Shown piece after piece: positions 1 to 10,806 of a stretch of 64,000 nt of DNA. The notes under the pieces are model-generated. The model worked only from the letters and a program-made list of their open reading frames with translations, did not search any database and had not been told where the DNA came from. How positions within the stretch are numbered: position 1 is the stretch's first letter; each line of letters starts with the position of its first letter. The position numbers and the translations under genes are program-made. This stretch comes from Azolla caroliniana (lineage: Eukaryota > Polypodiophyta), in assembly GCA_043228905.1 (NCBI GenBank), contig JBHGNT010000011.1:10788001-10852000 (forward strand), read 5' to 3'.

Positions 1-106
1 TAAGATAATTATATTATGATGTATATTCAAACCTCATATTCGGGGGAGAGGTTTTTTTTTTAAGTGGCTGGTAGATGATCCTTGATTTTGTGTTTTTTTC
101 TTGAAG

Positions 107-1202
107 ATTTGTTCTTCGCATTCCCAAGAGTTTATCGTTAGATGGTGCAGCCCCGTTGCTTTGCGCGGGAATCACTGTCTTCAGTCCGATGCGCTACTTT
201 GGGATGACCGAGAAAGGCAAACATTTTGGCGTGGTTGGCTTAGGAGGGTTGGGCCACATGGCAGTCAAGTTTGCGAAAGCTTTCGGACTCGAGGTCACGG
301 TTATAAGTACGTCTCCAAAGAAAGAAAAGGAGGCCAAAGAGATATTGGGGGCCGATCATTTCCTTCTTAGCACAGACAAGGATGCCATGAATGTAAGATT
401 GCATGCAAACTTTTGAGTTTGAATTGAACGAAAAAAAAACTAAAAACAAAACTAAAAAATAGTTTAGGTAATTTATTGAACGAATGTTGTGCATTACAGA
501 AAGCTTCGAGGACAATTGATCACATGATCGATACAGTTGCTGTCCCTCATGACATGGAGGCTCTCGTGGCATTGCTTCGTGTAAATGGCAAGATGGTGCT
601 TGTTGGTGTTCCCGAAAAGCCTTTCGAGCTTGCACATGGAACTCTAATATTTGGTGAAACTCTCATCCTCTATATTTCGGGTTCTTATTAATAATCTTTA
701 GCCTTTGAACTTGACAAGTTGGTAATCATAAATCATGGAGTGATAGTCGAAACTTTGGTCTCTTAAGTTGTTGAGTTTCGGGTTTTGTGGAAACTAATAT
801 TACAATTCATTACTCTTGAATCTTACCCATACACTCACGCGCACCCACTCACTCACTCATAGTCACACTCATTTGCAGTTTGTAAACATTAGTATCTTAG
901 CTTATGTAGGGTGGTGATGGATGGGTGGATGGGTGTAAGTTTGATTCCATTTCATATCATTTAAGCTACCATGTGGAGATGGTGGTACTAACATTTACAA
1001 TTCTAATGTAGGTCGTCGTTTCGTGGGAGGTAGCCTCATCGGTGGGATTGAGGAGACTCAAGAGATGTTGGATTTTTGTGCTGAAAAGAACATCAGCTCA
1101 ACCATCGAGGTTATTCGTCCAGACTACTTGAACACAGCCATGGATAGGCTAAGTAAATCGGATGTCAAGTATCGATTTGTGATTGACATGCAAAGCTCGT
1201 GA
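107..1202 (+). CDS. Cinnamyl alcohol dehydrogenase-like protein, 3' exons (partial gene)
   Basis: This is the C-terminal half of a zinc-dependent medium-chain alcohol dehydrogenase of the plant CAD/mannitol dehydrogenase family, enzymes that interconvert aldehydes such as cinnamyl aldehydes and alcohols with NADP(H). Three exons can be read: 107-392, 500-653 and 1012-1202, each with GT/AG borders and compatible phases, ending in TGA at 1200-1202. The first exon contains [10 protein letters not shown], the Rossmann motif GLGGLGH and VTVISTSP. The second contains IDTV and LVGVPEKP. The third contains [30 protein letters not shown] and VKYRFVIDM. All are strongly typical of this family. The N-terminal catalytic domain with its zinc ligands lies upstream of the window, so function cannot be confirmed. 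No stop or frameshift is visible in these exons. Substrate specificity is not deducible. Confidence 0.85.
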
Positions 1203-4070
1203 GGTTTTGGTGAATAACAATTCACGATATCTCCATTCCTCAAACAATTGTTACTCTAGTTCCTTATCATAGCATGCCACCTTATTGGTATAAAGAATAA
1301 ATACATTTGATGAATTAGTGTCCACACTCATTTTCGCTAATATTTGTTCACAACGATTAAACTTATTCAACCTTTCATTTCATGTGCTAATTCTCAAATA
1401 TGCATATTTGCTTGAGCTTGGTGTTAGCGCTCAACTAGGAAAACACAAAATTATTTGTGGTGGCATCTAAGAATTTCTTATCATCAGTTTTGTAAACAGT
1501 TTTCATGATGTCCAACAAACTTTATGAGACACTTCTTGTGAGAATTAGCTCTTGTGATTAGATTGACTCTCAAAAGTTAATATTTTCTTGAGCTAACAAT
1601 AACTAAATTTTGGTATTGTATGAGAATTTGTCATAATCTTCAAATATATCTTTAGTATTTACATCCAAATCCACAATTTGAGCCCGTGAAAATGATGGCC
1701 TGGTTATTATGGAAAACATATGATTAAACTAATAATTAGCAAAAATGCTCTCTAAATTTCTTGCATACATTTCATTGGAATTACGAAGCACTTCCATGAT
1801 ATCAAAAGGTACACCACAATATTATAAAAATTACATGCACTTACATGATATTATTCATACTCACCTCCCTTCGTTGAGGATAGAGGATCGTGCTCGTGTT
1901 GGCTAGCTATGATTGCCACTAGTTTATAGCTCTAGATAGCTACTTACATTAAGTAGAAAGTAAGAGAGGATACTTGTATAGACTTACGGTAAAATCTCTC
2001 CTAACTAATGGGAAAGTAGCTCCTTTTTTGGGAAAAGAAAAAAAGAAAAGAAAAAGAAATTACATGCACTTCGATGATATTATAAAAATTACACGACTTC
2101 ATCAATCTTACATTGTTTATACATTTCTATGATATTATAAAAATTACAACTTCTTTTAATCCATCAATCTAACATGTTTTAGACATTTCCATTATATTAT
2201 AGAAATTACATGACTTCTTTTAATCCATCAATCTAACATGTTTTAGACATTTCCATTATATTATAGAAATTACATGACTTCTTTTAATCCATCAATCTCA
2301 CATTTAGACAAGTGAACATGATACTCATCATTGACTTGCAACAAAGTGTGCTTATTGTGACAATGTCTCGACTCTCAAAGGATACTTTATGTATTAGTTG
2401 TGTTATACGATCAAGTATGAAATCTCTCCAAATTCAAATAAAAGGTACTTCAAAATGTACAAATCTGGTCTAGGGTACAATCATTGAATTTGGATGGCTT
2501 AGTTGCCAAGAATATCTTTCACCTTTCCCACATGTTTATGTATTTATCTTTACTCATCTTTACTTATAAATCATTCTATGTCTAGGACCCTTTAAACATC
2601 ATGTGATAGTTTTCGACATTTAAATGGGTTGGTTTGATGTTTGAAATAGGGATGGACCCAGTGCGGTTTCTTGGCCTTGAAACTAAACCAATCTATATGG
2701 GCACAATGTGGTTTCTTAGCCTTGGAACTCAACCAACCTGTATGGGGCCTATGCATTTTCTTATCCTTGAAACTAAACCTAGGTAGGTTTGATATTTGAA
2801 GTAAGCATGGGCATAGTTTCTTGACCAAACAAACACCACAACAAACTATTTCAGAACTATTGACCCCCTTTAAGTTGTCGATTAAACAATTAAACATGCA
2901 AAAAACAATCAATTAGAAAACATTAATTTAAATTAATTATATAGATAGACAAAATAACAATTAATTAAACAATCAAATAAAAAAGTTATTAATTAAGTTG
3001 TTGAATGAACTAAACCATTAAACAATTAGGGAAACATAAAAAGTTAAACAAAAACCAATAAACCATTCATTACAACCACTTAAACTGATAAACCTATAAA
3101 ACCAAGTTTTAGAACCAAACAAAACTTAAATCAAACCATTTAATTATATTTGAACTAATAAACCATTAAGTCATGGCTTAACGGTTTGGTTTAGTTCAAA
3201 AAAAATGAGGGCCCTTCACTAGTTCGACGTTCAAAAATAGTGTGGTCCCATCACTTGTTCTAGAACTTTGATGCCACTAACTAGAATGCCTAATGCGATA
3301 ATATATTTGATATCGTAGAAATGCTTTCACCCGAATCTATTTATACATTTGGTTTTCTGTATAATACTTTGGTATACCTTCGAGTTTCTATTTTGTTCTA
3401 ACTAAGCAAGGTTCAACTTCATGCCTTGTGGTTACCTACACTTGTAAATACATTGTTTTTCATAATGCAACTATAGCTTTAGCTAGTACACATTAAAAAA
3501 ACATTTGAAATGACAATTATAATTGTAACACATTTTTTTAAAAGATTGAAAATGTGCAACACTTCATATATGTATTTAGATAGCATTGACTTAGTGCACA
3601 ATACTCACATCTATCTTATTACATTTTCTTTTCTAGTGCATTTTATCTTTATCAATGTATGATGTATCATTACTCAATACAAATGCCAAAGATGCATACA
3701 AAATAAACATATTAGATTCCAAGTCTACGAGTAACTTTTGGAATCAGATCTTTAAAAAGCTATAACTAATTTGAGTATGAGTTTCACAAATCATCCTCAA
3801 TCTTATGGACAAACTAAATGATATCGTGATGTGATATGCTCAAATGTGGGAACGTGGATAAAAAATAGGAAAAGAAAAATGTGCAAAATGTGGGGGAAGA
3901 GAAAAGAAAGGGGTGCAACAAAATTGTAGATGTATATATAAGAGAATATTAAATTGATAATAGTGAATAGCCCTAGAGGGTACAAAGTTCGAATCTCTAT
4001 AGCATGGCACGAATTTAATGAGCACTTTATTCCTCTTTCTTTTTAGAGAAAAGAAGAATAAATGTATTGA
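1203..4070. other. AT-rich intergenic region, no gene recognised
   Basis: I see no conserved coding signal here. It contains a short tandem repeat (see 2075-2305) and, at about 2630-2800, three imperfect copies of a roughly 60-bp phrase around 'tttcttggccttgaaac'. The open frames are short and do not resemble known proteins. Confidence 0.5.
2075..2305. repeat. Short tandem repeat, about 64-bp unit, about three copies
   Basis: The phrase 'acttcttttaatccatcaa' followed by 'catttccattatattatag' recurs at a 64-bp period. The central copies are almost identical and the outer ones are degenerate. Confidence 0.8.
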
Positions 4071-4689
4071 ATGCAAATGAGATTGCCTCTTCTTATAAAA
4101 GGGGGGGAAAGGGGCATATTTTGGGTCTTCTTAGGTTTTTGGAATTTGGAGCTTCTTTGTCTCTTCATTTTCAACGTTTTGGAAGTTCTCCTCTTTCAGT
4201 TTTGGTTTTCTTTAACCTTCTTCTTCGATTTTCTTGGTGGAGACTTCAAGTAGAGGTTCGATAAGCTCACACGCCTGTTGTTCAAAGGGAGGATGAAGTG
4301 GCCTAAGACCAATACTCCGATTCGAGACATCGAAGCAATCAAAGGTAGTCGCGGTCTTAGCGGCCAATTGACTCACCTACATCGGGAGCTTCAATCCCCT
4401 CTATTTTCGTCTTTGTTTTTTATTGAGTGGTTAACATTTGTTGCCATCATTTTAATCCAACGTCTAATCAAACAGTTGTACACCCTATCTTATAAAGGGA
4501 TTTTCTTTCTTCATCTATTGTTTTTCGGCCTAAAAAAAGGCCCTTTCGATATCATTATTGTGTAAATCCTATGTAATCTCATGATCCTTGTGTGAATCAC
4601 GTGATTTGATCCTAACCTCGTGTGTTAACTATTGTTGTGAGAGTGTGAGAGGAAAGAGAGGAGCTCATTATTCCTTTCAACTCTAGGTA

Positions 4690-5025
4690 TTTCTTGACTA
4701 TAGAGAGGTTTTGATTCTAGGGAACCTTCAAGTCTTACAAGCCTTCTCGAGCAAGCCTTTGAGTCCTACAAGAATTTGACTTTAGGGAGCTCTTGACCCT
4801 AGCGAACCTTTGATTCCGAGGAGACTTCAGGAGGTCTTGACTCTGACGAGCTTTCAACTTTGTTGAGCTTTTGACTCCTATGAGCCTTCAAGTCCCCTAA
4901 TATTTGCGCCGACCTTTCGAGTCTTAGGAGCTTTCGATTCTAGGAGGTCTCGACTCCGACGAGCTTTCAACTTTGTTGGGCTTTTGACTCCTAGGAGCCT
5001 TCAAGTCCCCTAATATTTGCTCACT
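4690..5025. repeat. Degenerate short repeats around 'gagctttcaactttgttg'
   Basis: A loosely repeated phrase of about 25-30 bases (variants of 'cttttgactcctaggagcct') fills this stretch. Two longer, nearly identical copies of about 65 bp begin near 4846 and 4955, both ending in 'caagtcccctaatatttgc'. The origin is unknown. It directly precedes gypsy integrase remains and could be altered element sequence. Confidence 0.6.
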
Positions 5026-5103
5026 CTTAGTCCTTTTGTCTTCCCTAGTCCAAGACCCCTGTGGTCCTGCTCAAGTAGCACAGGCACTCCCGTTTACACA
5101 ACA

Positions 5104-5858
5104 ATGAGTTAATCAAATTATTGAGGACATACTTTGGGCTTATGCAACAAAAACCCCTCCTAAGTGCCAGGAGCAATACCTTCCTATCTTAGAATTTCCT
5201 TGTAATGAGTTCAAACATACATCCATTAGATATAGTCATTTTATGTTAATGTATAGTTTTCAACTGCCTCAGTAGATGTCACGATTCCTCGTGATACATT
5301 AGGCAAACTTTTGCAAAATATGAACCAAATGTTACATATTGCCTAGGAAAATGTTAAGACAACTCAAGATCATGCATGATCTTATGCTGATCGTAATAGA
5401 CATACTCATGCATTTACTATTGGTATGTTTTTTCGTGTACTTATTGACTCTAAGTCATTGTCTACTGGCAAGTGTGCTAAGTTGACCCCATATGATATTG
5501 TGGCCCCTTTGACATCCTTAAGCGAGTTGGATCATCTGCTTATCACCTTGCCTTACCTCATAACGTTGATATTCACCTTGTTTTTCATGTAAGTCGTCTA
5601 AAACCATTTTTAGGCTTTGGTGATAACACCATCACTATAAAGGATCTTGTAACATTAGAGGATTTGTCTTATAAACATAATGTTCCAAAACAAATTCTCG
5701 ATTCTCAAACTAAACATTTACATTTTAAAGTGATTCGCTAATTCAAATTCAAATGGATGAATAAACCTCTTTGCCACATGGGAACGAGAGCATACTCTTA
5801 AGGTACAATCTTCTCATTTTATATTGCAAGAGTGCAATCTTTTCAAGTTGGGGAGTAT
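5104..5858 (+). pseudogene. Decayed Ty3/gypsy pol 3' end (integrase C-terminus and chromodomain-like region)
   Basis: Translation in shifting frames gives remnants of a gypsy integrase: the counterpart of NQMIEDMLRPY, LPILEFAYN and SPFMLMYGFQ, then the LSTGKCAKL and HVSRLKELL regions, then the terminal region ending 'LQECN' that overlaps the polypurine tract. It aligns by eye with 45391-46150 of the complete gypsy element in this window, so both belong to one family. There are many stops and frameshifts, so it is not coding. The polypurine tract 'ttggggag' precedes the LTR at 5859. Confidence 0.8.
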
Positions 5859-6328
5859 GTTATACGCACATAAGTAGTAGGTGAAGGTATGTCACTAGTA
5901 TTTACATAAGTGAAGGGTATGTTCACTAATGTGACAAAGGAACTAATGTGATTGGATATAAGGAGTGGTAGGTGCATGCACTATCATTATCTTGACAACC
6001 AGTGAATGGTGAGTCTTTTAGAAAAGCATATATCCATGGAAGGGACATAGGAAGAGGTATAAATATGAGGCCTAGCTACCCTCATAAAGGACATTATGTC
6101 AAAAGGGTTCCGTCTTAAGACACCAGTGGGGGGGGCTAGGCTTTCATCATGATGATCTTGCTATCTTTTCCAAGGTATTAATTTGAATCCTAATATTTGT
6201 CGACATGGGACGTTGGTGGTAGGCTGGCTATGTCTTGATCATAGTTGGGGGGTGGTCGAGTGAATGGGTTCTTCTATCCAATCTATTTACCTTTATTTCA
6301 CTTTAATTTAGTCTATTGATTAGTAATA
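5859..6328 (+). repeat. Gypsy LTR (3' LTR of the decayed element)
   Basis: It begins TGTTATACGC just after the polypurine tract and ends near 'tagtaata'. It shares with the LTRs at 40255 and 46152 the phrase 'gaggcctagctaccctcat' downstream of a TATA-like 'tataaatat', and a 'gtggtcg' block near the 3' side. The 3' boundary is approximate and no target duplication was identified. Confidence 0.65.
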
Positions 6329-7636
6329 GACTCTTAACACATGGATAGGAAGGTAGTACCTTGTTCATGGACAATCAATTTATAACCATAGATTTCGAGG
6401 CAATGTTATTAGCATAAGAAGCATATAAGGATACAAATTACTTTTGAGGTGATGTTTATGGCTGAAATCTAAGGATGGCCCATCTTCCAAAATGAGCTAA
6501 GATTCAATCATGAACTTCAAGGTGCATATGCTCACTATAATAGACTGAATGCACCCCATTAGAACCGAATGGTGTGATGAAAATGGCCAAATCCTTGATT
6601 GCTTCATGGTAGCTATGTCTCGTGTCAAATTGAAACATTAAATGTTGGTACATTGTCGGTACATCACAAACACTATTGGGAAGTGCACATCCTATAAACA
6701 ACCTAGCACATGTCTAAGATGAAAACCAACTCCTCTACCTCCCTTGCATAGTTAATGGGTATAGTGGAAAGAGGTGTTAGTTTCACCACCCTTGTCTCAT
6801 ATGACCATTGGTTATGTTTGAGTTTGACACGCTTAGTAACATGCAACAATTGGATATAAGGCCATGATGCCCCTATTCTAGTGTCATCTACCTTCCTATT
6901 ATCGAAATTGTTTGATCTTTTAACTTTCAATCAATTCTTTCTTCAACCTCTCATTTAATAGTTATATGCAATTTAATATAATTGTATGATTTAACAGAGA
7001 TAGATAAATAGATTGTATTATCGTTTTTAGAGGTACGCAAATATGACCTATGAGACCAAAAATATTATATTTTCATGTAATACATGTGAAAGTGAGTAGC
7101 AACTCTTGATGCTTGAGAACTTGACTAATGAATAATGAATGTTGCAATTGAGAGTGCACACTATGACTATGAGAGAAACTTGTTGAAGAATTGGGTTTGG
7201 TCAAAGATTTGTGGAAAATATACTAGTCAAATGTGTTCATAGCTAGACCATTGTATCAAAGTGTGATACTTAGTCTTTTGATTCAAATTTGTTTCAAGCA
7301 AAGTGTGCATAGTTGACTACTCTCATCACTTGTGCCCCAACGCCTGGTGTGTTTGAGCTAAGTCCCATGAAAGCAATGACTCGGGTGGTTGACAACATGA
7401 TGGGGTCTAAAAATATCGATGTGTGTGGTTTCCCTAATTGGCAAAGATTATGGTTTTGTAATTAGGTGCCACATATGTAATATAATGTGTAAAGTGAGAG
7501 CCTCCATATTTCTCCCATGTCATGATACATTGGTGTTGCAGAAAGGCCTCATTCACAAAGGAATCTAGTGATGCATCATGAAGCAAGTGTGTTGTATCTA
7601 ATATTCCAAACCATTTTTCCATATCTTGCATCCAAC

Positions 7637-7637
<1 letters not shown>

Positions 7638-7693
<56 letters not shown>
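7638..7693. repeat. (GA)n microsatellite
   Basis: About 28 uninterrupted GA units. Confidence 0.97.
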
Positions 7694-7696
<3 letters not shown>

Positions 7697-8129
7697 AATT
7701 GATTGATAGGATTATTGATGTGGCAATTTTGTTTATTGGAGCAAATTGAAATATTTTCCTCAATGGAGTGTTTATCTTGCCAATTGGTGATTCATCATGC
7801 CCCATATACCCACATAGTAGTGAACCAATAAGTTGTGTATTGTCATAAAGTTTCTCACATACATTTATAAATGTTATTTTGCGTTTTTTGTGTGTATGCA
7901 TGTGAGTTGATTGGTAAGGTTACCCAATGGAGACGAAGAGGTCATGGGTTCAACTCCTAGATTCTATAGTGACACCTAGTAAATTAAGAGACATATAAGG
8001 AGTAATAGAAAGGTGAGTAATTTGGGTTTACAAACCCAAGACATAATGCTAATGGTGTAATAACTTACCCTAATAGAACTTAATAGATTCTAATGGTTAT
8101 CCTAGGACTTCGAACAAATCCTCAAGAAT

Positions 8130-8251
8130 TTGGGGCACATGGAAATCTAGGAGCCTAAAAGCCTTCAACTAAGTAAAGGGAATTAGGGTACTTGGGGCAC
8201 ATGGAAATCTAGGGCCTAAAGCCTTCAACTAAGTAAAGGGAATTAAGGTAC
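8130..8251. repeat. Tandem duplication of about 60 bp
   Basis: Two adjacent copies (8130-8191 and 8192-8251) begin 'ttggggcacatggaaatct'. They differ by two 1-base deletions and one substitution. Confidence 0.9.
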
Positions 8252-9323
8252 TTGTCAATATTGCATATTTTACCTAATGAGTTCAACTATATAAAGAGGA
8301 CTAACTACTCCTTTTGATATGGCATCTTAGAGACTTTATTGGTATGGCAAAGTTCTCATATTTTAGATTCTTCATTGGTTGTCCATTAAGTTATAATGTC
8401 AAGCCATATTTGGTAGGATGGGAGTGTGGTTTTCTTTGTGTCTCTTGTCCTTTGCTCGAGTTTTTGGTGTAGTTAAGCACATCCTTATCATTGGTTCTGG
8501 GTGCTTACAATACTACAATTATGGAAATGAGAAGTAAAACTAAATCCGTTGAATTCTATGAAATTCCTCAACTGGCTGTCATATTTTACAAAAATTGCAG
8601 AATGCCCTTGATCGTTTCACAAAATTCAAAAAATTAGTTTTCTACTGCATGACTATTGGAACCATAGAAAACTAAAGGACATACTAGGCGAATGAAAATA
8701 GAGGGATAGGAAGCTATCATGATGAATTAACCTCAAATGAAGACAAAAATAATACGTGCATATTGAATACTCGTGTCTTCCTTTCACCTTGCATTCTAGC
8801 ATTTAATGCTAAGATTTTCTTGCATAGCAAAGATGAAGGGCTAAAGACCACGGTCTACCTAGATTTCCTCTACACCAGAATCATCTAATCACCAAGAATT
8901 ATCATGCTTGCTATTACCCCTATCTATTATTAGGTCATCTTAAGGATACACTAATGATTAAGCAAATAGGTATATAATTAAACGAAAGAAATGGGATAAG
9001 GGCAGTTCTCTTCCTAACCACCATTGAGTGGAGGAATTGAGATGGATTGTCCCACACCATTGGATGTTGTCTAAGATTGTACCTTGATTGCAATCCACAC
9101 AATGTTATTATATCAAGAGCCCAACCTAGCAACCACACCATTGTTGTCTCAAGACTAATTGTGTTCCGATAAAGATAAGTGTATTCCAGAATGGTTAGTT
9201 GCTCCTCATTCTACACTTGCACCTTACGTCACCCACCGCATGGACTTTAACCACATGTACTAAAACCATTAGAAAACATTATGCACGTTGTCTCAACCAT
9301 ACAATTGAGAGAGAAGTACGTTT

Positions 9324-10214
9324 GTGGTTAGCCAAATATATATATGTATAAGAACTGGGAGACAACTGTCTTGTCTTCTCGTGGGGGTGGGTATTGGACT
9401 CCCTTGGTGTGTGTGTGTGTGTCTCTCGTGGGGGTGGCTATTTGCCCCCCAAATTTCTGGTCGTTCTCAACAATTTGGCTATTTTGCCCCCCAAATTTCT
9501 GGTAGTCCTCAACATTTTGGTTATTTTGCCCCCCAAATTTCTGGTCGTTCTCAACAATTTGGCTATTTTGCCCCCCAAATTTCTGGTAGTCCTCAACATT
9601 TTGGTTATTTTGCCCCCCAAATTTCTGGTACTTCTCAACATTTTGGCTATTTTGCCCCCCAAAATTCTGGTAGTCCTCAACATTTTGGTTATTTTGCCCC
9701 CCAAATTTCTGGTACTTCTCAACATTTTGGCTATTTTGCCCCCCAAAATTCTGGTAGTTTTGCTAATCCCCCATTTTGGCTTCACAACATGTCTCCCCAA
9801 CCGTCTTCAGCTTCAATTATCAATAGAACCTTCACTGAGAGAGGGGCTCTAATCAGTTTTATCAAGGACCATTTCCGTGCTCAAAATATAATTGTTGTGG
9901 TGGATAAGCATAGTGACAATAGAAAACTCACTTTCAAGTGTTACTATGGGGGAAAATATCGCAACCCTCTAGGCTTGACTGACGATACTCGCAAAAGACA
10001 AACAGGAACTCGTCTAATGGACTACCCATTCTTCATCAGAGCAAACTTCTCGAAGAAAACGGGACAGTGGACTATTAAAAAGGCAACTATTGTACACAAT
10101 CATCCTATTTCTGATAATCTCGGTGGTATATCAACGGCTCGTAGACTAACTGATACAGAAAAAATCATTGTTCGCGACATGGCAAAATCCACAGTATTGA
10201 TTGGAAACTTGTAG
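9324..10214 (+). pseudogene. Mutator-like transposase / FAR1-like N-terminal fragment with 14-residue tandem repeats
   Basis: One open frame of 296 codons. Its first half is low in complexity: after about residue 39 come seven full copies and one partial copy of a 14-residue unit, FAPQISG followed by [RST][SP]Q[QH]FGY. Its second half has the layout of the FAR1/WRKY-GCM1-like DNA-binding domain at the N-terminus of plant Mutator-like transposases. A cysteine-bearing strand (LTFKCYYGGKY) is followed by a second strand pair (PFFIRANFSKKTGQWTIKKA), the HNHP zinc-ligand motif, and ARRLTDTEKIIVRDM, matching the segment before the transposase core. The expected second ligand before PFFIRA is not a clear Cys (KRQTGTRLMDYP). 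The frame opens with GTG, not ATG, and stops at 10212-10214 before any catalytic domain. I therefore treat it as a truncated exon or pseudogene; a functional domesticated protein is not excluded. Confidence 0.65.
9441..9757 (+). repeat. 42-bp coding tandem repeat, 7.5 copies
   Basis: Exact 42-bp period starting at 'tttgccccccaaatttctgg'. Two unit types alternate ('tcgttctcaacaatttggc' and 'tagtcctcaacattttggt'), giving an 84-bp higher-order unit. The reading frame is kept throughout. Confidence 0.97.
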
Positions 10215-10267
10215 GAAGAAAAAGAAGAAGAAGAAGAAAGAGAAAGAAGGAAGAGTAACTACGCCTA

Positions 10268-10299
<32 letters not shown>

Positions 10300-10806
10300 G
10301 TTAGCCAAAATAGGGGGGCCAAAAAGTTTTTCTGTTTTTTAGGGGGCCAAAAAGTCATAGAAGGAAATATGAAGATGTATGTATTTTGGGGGAAATACAT
10401 ACGTAGATATGTACATACATAATTTAATTGTACATAACATAAAAATACGTATGTCTGTACGTATGCGTGTATGTGGTACAGAAATTTACGTGTCGCCATT
10501 GCCTTTCGTTTCTTCTGCGTAAACAGATATGCAGGCGGGAAACCCTAGTTATATTCGCAGACCTTTACCGACAGATCGAGGAACCCTAATTATTCGGCGC
10601 AGACATAGAACCACAAAGCCCTGCTTTCTTCTTCTTCTCTGCGAAGTGACAGAAGAAGGAAGAAGAAAATTATCATCTGCAGAGAAGAATGGAACAGGAG
10701 GAAGAACAATCGTAAAGAAACAAGAAGAAGGAACACAAGAAGAAGGAAAAAGAATTAGAAGAGGAGGAGGAGGAGGAGTAGGAGGAGGAGGAGGAGGAAG
10801 GAGGTG
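10215..10806. other. Low-complexity region upstream of the ZRF1-like gene; probable promoter and 5' UTR
   Basis: It contains a purine run (10216-10256), a T9G22 tract (10270-10300), an inverted repeat GTATGTATTT/AAATACATAC around 10377-10402, and GAA/GGA-rich sequence directly before the start codon. The GAA/GGA-rich part is likely 5' leader. No TATA box can be fixed. Confidence 0.5.
10279..10300 (+). repeat. Poly-G tract (22 G)
   Basis: Twenty-two consecutive G preceded by nine T. It could form a G-quadruplex, and its length may be unreliable in the assembly. Confidence 0.9.

Larger units (their letters stand above)
6329..9320. other. Intergenic region, no gene recognised
   Basis: No conserved protein is seen. 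Minus-strand open frames at 6504-6930 and 7434-7901 are short, broken or translate a microsatellite. The stretch holds a (GA)n run at 7638-7693 and a tandem duplication at 8130-8251. Confidence 0.45.

Noticed and set aside
4067-4565. Open frames near a TATA-like 'cttataaaag', considered as an endogenous pararetrovirus or gypsy LTR
   Set aside because: No coat, movement or RT motif of a pararetrovirus and no second LTR copy could be found.
6504-6930. Two adjacent minus-strand frames that might form one protein
   Set aside because: Stops separate them and no motif is recognisable.
7434-7901. 155-codon minus-strand open frame
   Set aside because: Much of it translates the (GA)n run as Ser-Leu repeats; the remainder matches no family I know.
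9441-9757. Regular 42-bp repeats resembling a CRISPR array
   Set aside because: Units are contiguous without unique spacers, stay in coding frame, and the DNA is plant nuclear.
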